Of a stretch of 5,862 nt of DNA, positions 1 through 5,817 are shown piece after piece. The position numbers were made by a program, and so were the translations under genes. A model generated the notes under the pieces. It searched no databases. It worked only from the letters and a program-made list of their open reading frames with translations, and had not been told where the DNA came from. The number at the start of each line of letters is the position of its first letter. Position 1 is the first letter of the stretch. Source of the stretch: Candidatus Zophobacter franzmannii (GTDB lineage: Bacteria; Cloacimonadota; Cloacimonadia; Cloacimonadales; JAFGVF01); contig JAVCCX010000040.1 of NCBI GenBank assembly GCA_030765245.1, positions 1 to 5,862 on the forward strand, in the 5' to 3' direction.

Positions 1-200
1 ACATACAATGTCGATGTACAACGACTTTACAAGTCGTTCAGGGGCTCCCTATCAATCCTCTGATGTGAACCGACGAGTAACAGTAAAGGTAGGAGCTCGC
101 AAGCCGAAGGCGAGCAACTATTCTTACATTTTAAAGATGCTCCGAAATCAAGGATTAACTACATTTCTATGAGTCTAACTGGCTTAAATTCTTGTGAGTT
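1..200. other. Unidentified left flank with two hairpins and an open frame
   Basis: I cannot assign this stretch. It holds two clean inverted repeats: AACGACTT/AAGTCGTT with a 3-base loop (20-38) and GCTCGC/GCGAGC with a 9-base loop (95-115). On the plus strand the frame beginning at base 2 is open for 56 codons until TGA at 170-172, with in-frame ATGs at 8 and 14. Its product would be basic and serine-rich and resembles no family I know. No Shine-Dalgarno site is visible before those ATGs, so the frame is either the tail of a gene starting outside the window or chance. The minus strand also has a stop-free stretch of about 44 codons over the same bases, which weakens any coding claim. Alternatives are the edge of a mobile element or a structured RNA. 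Confidence 0.3.
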
Positions 201-214
201 TGTAAACAAACGAA

Positions 215-234
215 GGGGTCACCAAAGTGACCCC
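215..234 (-). terminator. Rho-independent terminator of the glpK-lipase-pepA operon
   Basis: A perfect 8-bp stem, GGGGTCAC/GTGACCCC, encloses a 4-base loop and begins 22 bases beyond the pepA stop codon. On the minus strand it is followed by a T-rich tail (TTCGTTTGTTTAC), as expected for intrinsic termination. On the plus strand the tail is ATATTTAT, so it could also stop transcription arriving from the left edge. Confidence 0.85.
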
Positions 235-256
235 ATATTTATAGATACCTGTATTA

Positions 257-1711
257 CTACAGTGCTAAGTTCTCCACCAGCGCTGTTATAATTCTAACTC
301 CCCAGCCGGTAGCACCGGATGGAGTGTAGTCTTTCACTTTAGGGCTAAGAGCGAGTCCTGCCATATCGATATGTATCCAAGGTAAACCCTGAACAAACTC
401 TTCAATGAACATACCGGCAGTAATAGTTCCCGCTTCTCTTCCACCAACATTTTTAAGGTCAGCAAAGTCAGATTTAAGTAATTCTTTGTACTCTTCAAAA
501 TTAGGAAGAGGCCAAATCTTCTCACCTGATATCTCTGAAGCAGATTCTAACGCTTCCAGAAGTAGTTCATCGTTAGTAACGACACCTGAAGCTACTGTAC
601 CAAGTGCAACAACCTGTGCACCTGTAAGCGTAGCAATATCAAGGAGCCCGTAAACTTTCTCTTTCTCGATTGCATAATGAACAGCATCCACAAGAGTTAA
701 CCGGCCTTCAGCATCTGTATTTACAACTTCAATACTCTTTCCTGCCATTGAACCGATAATATCTCCGGTGCGATATGCATCACCGGAGATCATGTTCTCA
801 CATGCAGCAACGATAGTTGTAATATTAATCTTAGGTTTCAACTGGCTAATGGCACACATTGCACCGATAACAGCAGCAGATCCACCCATATCAGCTTTCA
901 TTGTGAACATTCCACCGGCAGTTTTGATGCAGTATCCACCACTATCATAGGTTAAACCCTTTCCGATAAGTCCGAATATTTTGTCAGAGCTTGGGTCACC
1001 TTTGTAGCGCATTATAATGAGCTTAGGCTCTTCAGTAGCACCCTTTGCAACAGACCAAAAAGCATCCATCTTATTCTCAATGATATGGTCTTTATCCTTA
1101 ACTTCAACTTCGAAACCGTATTTTTTACCGGCATCTACAGAACGCTTAGCCAGTTCGGTTGGAGTCACTACATTCGCAGGATCATTCACAAGTTCACGAG
1201 CAAAATTAGTAGCATCTCCGAGAGCAATACCCTCTTCAATTCCTTTCTCTAATTCTGCATTCTTCTCGCTGATGATATAGACATCAGTTAGATTTGATTC
1301 TTTCTTCTTTGTGAGGAATTTCTCATATTTATAAGTAGCAAGGATCACAGCTTCAGCTACGATTCTACCAAACAACTGTCTCGCTTCAAACAGAGGAAAT
1401 CTTGTTAAAGCAACCGCAGTAATAGGTTTGAAACCTGCAGCGCTTCTGATGCTCTTTGCAACAGCTTTACGCAAATTCTCAGGCTCAAACTTCTCCTCTT
1501 CACCAAGTCCGGCGAAGATAATATCAACTCTACCGTTTTCATCCTTCTGGATAAAACTATAGCTCTGACCTTTCTTAAAGCTGAATTCAGCTTCAGTAAG
1601 TTCTGTTTTCTGTTCTGCGGTAAGGTATGCAGGGAGTTCTTTCTGTTCGTAATCGAGTACAAGAGAGACTTTTACTCCCTCAGGTATAGTAGGTGTTACC
1701 CTAATTTTCAT
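257..1711 (-). CDS. pepA: Leucyl aminopeptidase, peptidase family M17
   Basis: This is a cytosolic two-metal aminopeptidase that removes N-terminal residues from peptides in protein turnover and peptide use; the family forms hexamers. The first ~160 residues are the poorly conserved N-terminal domain, and the C-terminal catalytic domain follows. Numbered from the upstream ATG, the metal and catalytic residues are all present: Lys252 and Asp257 in GKGLTYDSGG, Lys264, Asp275 in KADMGG, and Asp334, Glu336 and Arg338 in the family signature NTDAEGRL. Length (484-485 residues) is normal for bacterial PepA. Two adjacent ATGs are possible, at 1714 and 1711. I prefer 1711, because GGAGG then lies 4 bases upstream, the same spacing as the lipase gene; from 1714 it would be only 1 base. 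The gene is last in the operon and probably translationally coupled to the lipase. No key residue is missing. Confidence 0.96.
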   Translation of the reverse strand: MKIRVTPTIPEGVKVSLVLDYEQKELPAYLTAEQKTELTEAEFSFKKGQSYSFIQKDENGRVDIIFAGLGEEEKFEPENLRKAVAKSIRSAAGFKPITAVALTRFPLFEARQLFGRIVAEAVILATYKYEKFLTKKKESNLTDVYIISEKNAELEKGIEEGIALGDATNFARELVNDPANVVTPTELAKRSVDAGKKYGFEVEVKDKDHIIENKMDAFWSVAKGATEEPKLIIMRYKGDPSSDKIFGLIGKGLTYDSGGYCIKTAGGMFTMKADMGGSAAVIGAMCAISQLKPKINITTIVAACENMISGDAYRTGDIIGSMAGKSIEVVNTDAEGRLTLVDAVHYAIEKEKVYGLLDIATLTGAQVVALGTVASGVVTNDELLLEALESASEISGEKIWPLPNFEEYKELLKSDFADLKNVGGREAGTITAGMFIEEFVQGLPWIHIDMAGLALSPKVKDYTPSGATGWGVRIITALVENLAL

Positions 1712-2475
1712 CATTCCTCCATTCTATCATTTTCTAGTACTTTTTTAAAGAATTCGTCTGAGTCATTAATAATAATATCCTTATCATAGTCCATTGTCGC
1801 AACATGATAGGAGTTATCCAACATTACCAATTTCTTCGTCATGGAATTTAGATGCGTATAAGTCCATTCAGCGCTCACAATCGGAATCACATGGTCCTCT
1901 TTAGACTTAAATATGATAATCGGTTGTGTAAGTTTTAGCCAGTCCATATTCACTGATTTTATCAGCTTCAACATCTGGTCAATCCCCTCCAACGGAGTTT
2001 TCTCATAGGCTATCTCTTTCTGATTCGGGTCTTTAATGTCAGAAGCAATAGGCTTAGTTGTGCGCTTAAAACCTTTGAGAAATGGCACCCATTTCATCAT
2101 TGGATTAGTAAATACCATAGCATGGTTAACAAGGGATGCACCTTTGACCTTTGGATATCGTTCAAGACATTTCATCGAGATTGTTCCACCCATAGAGAGT
2201 CCAATCATAAAGACATTCTTGGTGCGTTTGTAGCAGGCATCTATTGCCTTTTCTACATCCTCAATCCACATCATCCAGGGAGTCTTCTCCAAGTCAGTCC
2301 ATTCTGTTCCGTGACCGCTCAAAGGGGGCATCTCAACATGATATCCCTTTTCAGCGAACTTTTCAGCAACATATCGCATACTTGATGTGGTGGATGTAAA
2401 GCCGTGCACTACGACTATGCCAATATCTTCTGTTCCAACATGACTAAATTCACGGTGATGTTTTAGTAAGCTCAT
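1711..2475 (-). CDS. Est30-like carboxylesterase / monoacylglycerol lipase
   Basis: This is an alpha/beta hydrolase of 254 residues, the size of the thermophilic Bacillus/Geobacillus carboxylesterase Est30 and related monoacylglycerol lipases. The order of elements fits: an oxyanion-loop motif VHGFTST (23-29), the nucleophile elbow GLSMGG with Ser94, the acid Asp194 in KEDHVIP, and His224 in SYHVATMDYDKD. There is a short cap region around 120-175. I see no signal peptide or membrane segment, so it should be cytosolic. Likely substrates are short- to medium-chain acyl esters, including monoglycerides; specificity cannot be read from sequence. It starts 8 bp after glpK, so a role in freeing glycerol for GlpK is a reasonable inference. 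The start is supported by AGGAGG 4 bases upstream. Other esterases of the same fold cannot be excluded. Confidence 0.88.
   Translation of the reverse strand: MSLLKHHREFSHVGTEDIGIVVVHGFTSTTSSMRYVAEKFAEKGYHVEMPPLSGHGTEWTDLEKTPWMMWIEDVEKAIDACYKRTKNVFMIGLSMGGTISMKCLERYPKVKGASLVNHAMVFTNPMMKWVPFLKGFKRTTKPIASDIKDPNQKEIAYEKTPLEGIDQMLKLIKSVNMDWLKLTQPIIIFKSKEDHVIPIVSAEWTYTHLNSMTKKLVMLDNSYHVATMDYDKDIIINDSDEFFKKVLENDRMEE
1716..1720 (-). promoter_or_regulatory. Ribosome binding site for pepA inside the lipase C-terminus
   Basis: GGAGG, read on the minus strand, lies within the last codons of the lipase gene (Met-Glu-Glu-stop). It is 4 bases before the ATG at 1711 and 1 base before the ATG at 1714. The lipase TGA (1713-1711) overlaps both candidate starts, giving ATGATG, so pepA translation probably depends on ribosomes finishing the lipase. 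Confidence 0.75.
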
Positions 2476-2479
2476 TATT

Positions 2480-2485
2480 CCTCCT
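2480..2485 (-). promoter_or_regulatory. Ribosome binding site of the lipase, overlapping the glpK stop
   Basis: A full AGGAGG on the minus strand lies 4 bases before the lipase ATG. Its first two bases are the last two of the glpK stop codon TAG (2486-2484). This fixes the lipase start and implies that ribosomes ending glpK sit over the lipase initiation site. Confidence 0.85.
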
Positions 2486-3977
2486 AATTTCTTTTAGATT
2501 TCCGGATAGCTATTTCCCAACCCGTTATTAGGTCAGTTCTAACTTTTGGTTTCATCTTCGGTTTCCACTCTTTATCTTCTGTCCAAATCTTCTTAATTTC
2601 GTCTAAGTCTTTCCAATATCCCACTGCCAAACCTGCTCCGAAAGCAGCACCAAGACAAGTAGTCTCAGCTATCTTTGGTCTCACAACCTCTGTGTCCAGG
2701 ATATCAGCTTGAAATTGCATCAAAAGCTCATTCACCGTCATCCCACCGTCAACTTTCAGACTCTTAAGGTTAATCCCGGTATCTTTCTGCATAGCGTCAA
2801 ACACATCCCGACTCTGGTATGCTGTGGCTTCAAGTACAGCTCGTGCCAAATGTGATCTATTGGTATGATGTGTCAATCCTGTAACCAAACCCTCTGCATC
2901 TCCACACCAATAAGGGGCAAACAATCCACTAAAAGCGGGAACGCAATACACTCCCCCATTGTCCTTAGATTCAAGTGCCAAGGTCTCTATCTCATCCGAT
3001 TTATCTATCATTCGCATATTGTCACGGAACCATTGTACGAGTGAACCAGCCATAGCAATCGAACCTTCAAGGGCATACACAGGTTTAGAACCATTAATAG
3101 AATAAGCAGGTGTAGTCAGTAAACCAAACTTGGAATGATAAACTTCTGTTCCGATATTCATTAGTAAGAAAGCTCCGGTCCCATAGGTACTCTTTGCCTC
3201 GCTCTTTTTAAAACAGGTTTGTCCAAACAACGCAGCCTGTTGATCACCGAGAACGCAGGTAATAGGCACCTTCGTGTTTACTCCTTTGAGATGTAGATTC
3301 CCAAATCCTTTGCTGTTAATTGAAGGGAGTACTGTAGGTAAAGATGTTTCAGGAACTTTAAATAGTTTCAATAACTCATCATCCCATTTCATCTCATTTA
3401 TATTGAAGAGGAGTGTACGGGATGCATTAGTAATATCAGTGTAGTGCTCTCCCCCGTTCAGGTTCCAGAGAATCCAACTATCAATCGTGCCGATTAATGC
3501 TGTGCCGTTTTTAATCTTCTCACCAATCCCTGTCACATTATCGCAAAGCCACTTAATCTTACTTGCTGAGAAATATGTTGATATTGGTAATCCTGTCTTC
3601 TCGTAGAAGTACTCTCGACCTTTCTTCTTCTCCAACTCCCGACAAAGCTTCTCAGTTCTCGTATCCTGCCAAACAATCGCCTTATGTAAGGGTTTACCGC
3701 TCTCTTTATCCCAAACAATTGTCGTTTCGCGTTGGTTCGTAATGCCTATGGCTTCTAAATCAGCAGGAGTGAGTTTAGCTTTCTTCAACGCCTTATTAAT
3801 GACATTCAGGGTCTTCTCTAAGATTTCAACAGCATCATGCTCAACCCATCCCGGCTTTGGATAATACTGTTTATGTGGCATCTGAGCTGAAGAGACAATC
3901 TCTCCCTTCCGATTGAAAATGATAAAGCGTGAACTTGTGGTTCCCTGATCAATAGCACCAATATATTTCTCTGACAT
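2484..3977 (-). CDS. glpK: Glycerol kinase
   Basis: It phosphorylates glycerol with ATP to sn-glycerol 3-phosphate, trapping it for glycolysis or lipid synthesis. It is a full-length FGGY-family sugar kinase (497 residues; E. coli GlpK is about 500). Visible elements are the phosphate-binding IDQGTTSSR (9-17), NQRETT with Arg83 and Glu84, the FGGY signature YFSASKIKWL from Tyr135, GDQQAALFGQ with catalytic Asp245 and Gln246, YGTGAF with Phe270, a second FGGY signature around 367-388 and DGGM (410-413). The glycerol contacts Arg83, Glu84, Tyr135, Asp245, Gln246 and Phe270 fall where they do in E. coli GlpK, which argues for glycerol over another sugar. The loop before GDQQAA differs from the E. 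coli fructose-1,6-bisphosphate site. It is first in the operon; GGGAG 6 bases upstream supports the start. No glpF or glpD lies in the window. Confidence 0.97.
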   Translation of the reverse strand: MSEKYIGAIDQGTTSSRFIIFNRKGEIVSSAQMPHKQYYPKPGWVEHDAVEILEKTLNVINKALKKAKLTPADLEAIGITNQRETTIVWDKESGKPLHKAIVWQDTRTEKLCRELEKKKGREYFYEKTGLPISTYFSASKIKWLCDNVTGIGEKIKNGTALIGTIDSWILWNLNGGEHYTDITNASRTLLFNINEMKWDDELLKLFKVPETSLPTVLPSINSKGFGNLHLKGVNTKVPITCVLGDQQAALFGQTCFKKSEAKSTYGTGAFLLMNIGTEVYHSKFGLLTTPAYSINGSKPVYALEGSIAMAGSLVQWFRDNMRMIDKSDEIETLALESKDNGGVYCVPAFSGLFAPYWCGDAEGLVTGLTHHTNRSHLARAVLEATAYQSRDVFDAMQKDTGINLKSLKVDGGMTVNELLMQFQADILDTEVVRPKIAETTCLGAAFGAGLAVGYWKDLDEIKKIWTEDKEWKPKMKPKVRTDLITGWEIAIRKSKRN

Positions 3978-3983
3978 TAGCTA

Positions 3984-3988
3984 CTCCC
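3984..3988 (-). promoter_or_regulatory. Ribosome binding site of glpK
   Basis: GGGAG on the minus strand lies 6 bases before the glpK ATG at 3977, a normal spacing that supports this start codon. Confidence 0.7.
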
Positions 3989-3990
3989 AA

Positions 3991-4011
3991 AATATCATCA
4001 TCATTGATATT
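3991..4011. promoter_or_regulatory. Dyad symmetry just upstream of glpK, possible operator
   Basis: AATATCA and TGATATT form a perfect 7-bp inverted repeat separated by 7 bases, ending 14 bases before the glpK start. A TTGACG box (minus strand, 4018-4023) sits just upstream, so the dyad could overlap the core of a second promoter or fold in the leader RNA. The arms are AT-rich and chance is possible. No regulator gene lies nearby to pair with it. Confidence 0.3.
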
Positions 4012-4056
4012 ACCTTGCGTCAAGATTTTTCTTGTTTCTTTGTATGCGTGGGGTTG

Positions 4057-4084
4057 AATATATAACGAAAGGGGAGTTTGTCAG
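4057..4084 (-). promoter_or_regulatory. Possible sigma-70-type promoter of the glpK operon
   Basis: On the minus strand, CTGACA (4084-4079, five of six matches to TTGACA) is followed after 16 bases by TATATT (4062-4057, five of six matches to TATAAT). This would give a leader of about 70 bases before glpK. An alternative is TTGACG at 4023-4018 with only weak -10 candidates. It is read by eye only. Confidence 0.4.
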
Positions 4085-4119
4085 AATAAAATGGAACCGG
4101 ACTTCCTCTGAATAAGTTA

Positions 4120-4223
4120 CCATGGGTCATTCGACCACATGGCTACTCACATTTTGCCCATATAGGGCAATAAGAAAATCAATCAATGAACCCGTATTGA
4201 TTTTTTTGAGGTTTTTTAAAACC
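4120..4223. other. Run of four hairpins in the intergenic gap
   Basis: Four inverted repeats follow each other. The first is CCATGGGTC/GACCaCATGG with a 4-base loop and one bulged A (4120-4142). The second is TTGCCC/GGGCAA with a 5-base loop (4154-4170). The third is AAAATCAAT/ATTGATTTT with a 12-base loop (4175-4204), leading on the plus strand into a T run that ends at 4207. The fourth is GGTTTT/AAAACC with 2 bases between (4210-4223). No reading frame explains them. They could be a plus-strand small RNA ending at the T run, part of the glpK upstream control region, or a decayed element end. Confidence 0.35.
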
Positions 4224-4320
4224 AATCCATGACTAGGTACTGAACAATAGGTGAAGCTAAAGTATCACTTCCCAATAACTCTATCTTATTGCATTTCCTG
4301 GGCATAATTTTGGTATTCTC

Positions 4321-4514
4321 TTCTTTCGTGTCTTTTAGTGTTTTTCGTGGTTAACAACTCTTGAATTCACTCTTTCTTCTCCCTCTTTCACATAAATACA
4401 TTTTATCCTTTTCCGTGATTTCCGTGGTTAATAATCTTTGTCTTATCCCTCTTCCCATCTTGTACATCATTCAATCTTTCTTCTTTAGTGTTCTTTCGTG
4501 TGGTTAGTGGTTAA
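4321..4514. repeat. Three same-orientation copies of a degenerate CGTG...GTGGTTAA repeat
   Basis: Copies lie at 4321-4354, 4409-4431 and 4481-4514. Each has CGTG or AGTG every 9-10 bases between T-rich stretches and ends in GTGGTTAA; those ends start at 4347, 4424 and 4507, so the pitch is 77-83 bp. The complement reads like TTAACCACGAAAAACAC, a pattern I recall as a dispersed, poorly characterised repeat in many unrelated bacterial genomes. The pyrimidine-rich bases between copies also match in part: CCCTCTT and TACAT recur with a fixed 16-base offset after the first two copies. Neither repeats nor spacers are uniform enough for a CRISPR array. Confidence 0.75.
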
Positions 4515-4760
4515 AACATCTCGGTTTGTTTTCCCAAACTCAATCCCCGACAAACAATAGACCTACACAGTACTATTCTCAACAGCTTAGCACATCGGTC
4601 ATTAGCTCTCACGAAAGTCAGAGTTTTGTTTGGCTAAGAGTTATTCTTGTTAAGTTATTGAAAAAGCCACTGTCTAAACAGCATTTATGTCAGGACAGAA
4701 CTAAAGCCTAAATAATCAAGTCCAGAAACAGACTATTTCCGTATATTTAGTCTTGATAAA
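4515..4760. other. Non-coding stretch with an interrupted inverted repeat
   Basis: I see no gene here. The one frame of about 60 codons on the plus strand starts at a TTG with no ribosome site and has no recognisable sequence. At 4715-4757 the right arm TAGTCTTGAT pairs with ATCAA plus GACTA on the left, with 11 unpaired bases between the two left segments, so a bulged 10-bp stem is possible. It lies upstream of the putative tdk promoter and may be incidental. Confidence 0.3.
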
Positions 4761-4790
4761 TCGTGAAATTATGGAAGCTTATATATACAT

Positions 4791-4796
4791 TATAAT
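4791..4796 (+). promoter_or_regulatory. Possible -10 box for the tdk operon
   Basis: A perfect TATAAT occurs in AT-rich DNA 185 bases before the tdk start. No convincing -35 box lies 16-18 bases upstream; TTGATA at 4753 is too far away. An alternative is TTGTCA (4882-4887) with a weak TAGTAT (4907-4912) at 19-base spacing. If the first site is used, the leader would be about 180 bases. Confidence 0.3.
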
Positions 4797-4981
4797 GATT
4801 TTATGAGGAGATACCTGATTTAGGAGAGGTAAACCTTCACAATTTAGTTTCATGATTATTATGAAAAACTTGAAAAAGTTCTTGTCAAAAAATAGGTGCA
4901 ATCAGTTAGTATGTTTAATTAGTATGAATTACTGTGTTTATGGGCACAGATGATGATTAAGAGAGTGATTAGGATACATAC

Positions 4982-5542
4982 ATGAATATAATCAGAGAGA
5001 AAACAGGTTGGATAGAAGTAATTTGTGGAAGCATGTTCAGTGGCAAAACTGAAGAGTTGATTCGTAGAATCCGCAGAGCTGAGTATGCAAAACAGAAGGT
5101 ACAAGTATTTAAACCTGTGATAGATAATAGATATTCTGATGACCAGATAGTTTCACACTCACATATGTCAGCTCCGAGTATAAATATATCTCAACCTAAT
5201 GAGATTTATGAGCACTTGGAAGAAGATACTCGCATTGTTGCGATAGATGAAGCTCAGTTCTTTGATGAAACGGTCGTCGAAGTTGCCAATAAATTAGCTG
5301 ACATGGGACTCAGGGTTATTGTTGCAGGTTTAGATCAGGACTATTTGGGAGAACCATTCGGCCCAATGCCACAACTCTTAGCGATTGCTGAGTATATTAC
5401 GAAGAACCTTGCCATCTGCATGAAATGCGGAAACCCGGCAAATAGAACACATAGATTGACAAAAGATTCCGACACCATCCTTGTAGGGGCGGATGAGCTG
5501 TATGAAGCTCGATGTCGTAATTGTCATGAGATAGTAAAGTAG
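4982..5542 (+). CDS. tdk: Thymidine kinase, class II (TK1-like) with zinc ribbon
   Basis: This cytosolic salvage enzyme phosphorylates thymidine with ATP to dTMP. The protein has 186 residues, normal for the family. Motifs in order are a P-loop GSMFSGKT (16-23), the Walker B and catalytic-base segment DEAQFF (Asp89, Glu90), the [12 protein letters not shown] region (126-137), a zinc ribbon from Cys146/Cys149 and Cys178/Cys181, and the lasso-loop motif [11 protein letters not shown] (168-178), where many relatives have VGG. All catalytic and zinc ligands are present, so it should be active. TK1-like enzymes are usually inhibited by dTTP. The ATG is preceded by AGGA at 7-base spacing. It leads an apparent operon with yggT and the divIVA-like gene; the next start is 8 bp away. 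Confidence 0.97.
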   Translation: MNIIREKTGWIEVICGSMFSGKTEELIRRIRRAEYAKQKVQVFKPVIDNRYSDDQIVSHSHMSAPSINISQPNEIYEHLEEDTRIVAIDEAQFFDETVVEVANKLADMGLRVIVAGLDQDYLGEPFGPMPQLLAIAEYITKNLAICMKCGNPANRTHRLTKDSDTILVGADELYEARCRNCHEIVK

Positions 5543-5546
5543 AGGA
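5542..5546 (+). promoter_or_regulatory. Ribosome binding site that sets the TTG start of yggT
   Basis: GAGGA begins on the last base of the tdk stop TAG and lies 4 bases before TTG at 5551. The next in-frame ATG, at 5563, is 16 bases away, too far for this site, so TTG is the better start. The overlap of stop codon and ribosome site mirrors the glpK/lipase junction. Confidence 0.65.
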
Positions 5547-5550
5547 TATT

Positions 5551-5796
5551 TTGAATATAACAATGTTGGTAGCTTCTGTTCTGAGGATATATCAATTACT
5601 TTTAGTTCTAAGGGCTATTTTATCCTGGTTTCATCCAGATCCTTATAATCAGTATTATCAAATGCTGATTAGGCTTACTGAACCTGTGTTAGGCAGAATA
5701 AGAAAATTAATTCCTCTCCAAGGAATAGACATCTCACCTTTTGTTGCAATCTTTCTGATTGATTTAATCAGAGGTATAATAATATCACAAGCGTAA
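5551..5796 (+). CDS. yggT: YggT/YlmG-family small membrane protein
   Basis: An 81-residue integral membrane protein with the family pattern: a first hydrophobic segment (about 6-27) running into RAILSWFHPDP (21-31), a short connecting helix with LTEPVLGRIRKLIP (42-55), then GIDISP (58-63) and a second hydrophobic segment (about 63-79). In E. coli, YggT is linked to osmotic-shock tolerance; in Gram-positive bacteria, cyanobacteria and plastids, YlmG relatives sit with division genes or affect nucleoid or division-site organisation. The exact biochemical role is unknown. It starts at TTG, 8 bp after tdk, and is followed 21 bp later by a divIVA-like gene, which favours the YlmG-type cell-division context. 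Length is close to a single-unit YggT domain, with no duplication. Confidence 0.92.
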   Translation: MNITMLVASVLRIYQLLLVLRAILSWFHPDPYNQYYQMLIRLTEPVLGRIRKLIPLQGIDISPFVAIFLIDLIRGIIISQA

Positions 5797-5817
5797 TTTT
5801 TAAAAGGAGATAGGGCT

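Noticed and set aside
405..1280. Several plus-strand open frames opposite pepA
   Set aside because: They lie within the clearly coding pepA gene, carry no family motifs and lack ribosome sites; they are antisense shadows.
4175..4207. Strong intrinsic terminator on the plus strand
   Set aside because: The stem is almost entirely A-T with a 12-base loop and no gene lies upstream on that strand, so I list it only as one of the hairpins.
4351..4470. 39-codon minus-strand ORF across the repeat region
   Set aside because: No ribosome binding site is visible, and its translation is largely the repeat itself (TTEITEK), the type of spurious ORF such repeats generate.
4321..4514. Possible CRISPR array, because of regularly spaced repeats
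   Set aside because: The copies differ in length and sequence, the spacers share sequence with each other, there are only three units, and no cas gene is present.
4526..4711. 61-codon plus-strand ORF starting at TTG
   Set aside because: It has no Shine-Dalgarno site and no recognisable motif, and it lies in AT-rich non-coding DNA next to the repeats.
4852..4953. Short plus-strand ORF (30-33 codons, MKNLKKFL start) before tdk, considered as a leader peptide
   Set aside because: The nearest purine-rich site is more than 20 bases before either ATG, and the product has no run of codons suggesting attenuation.
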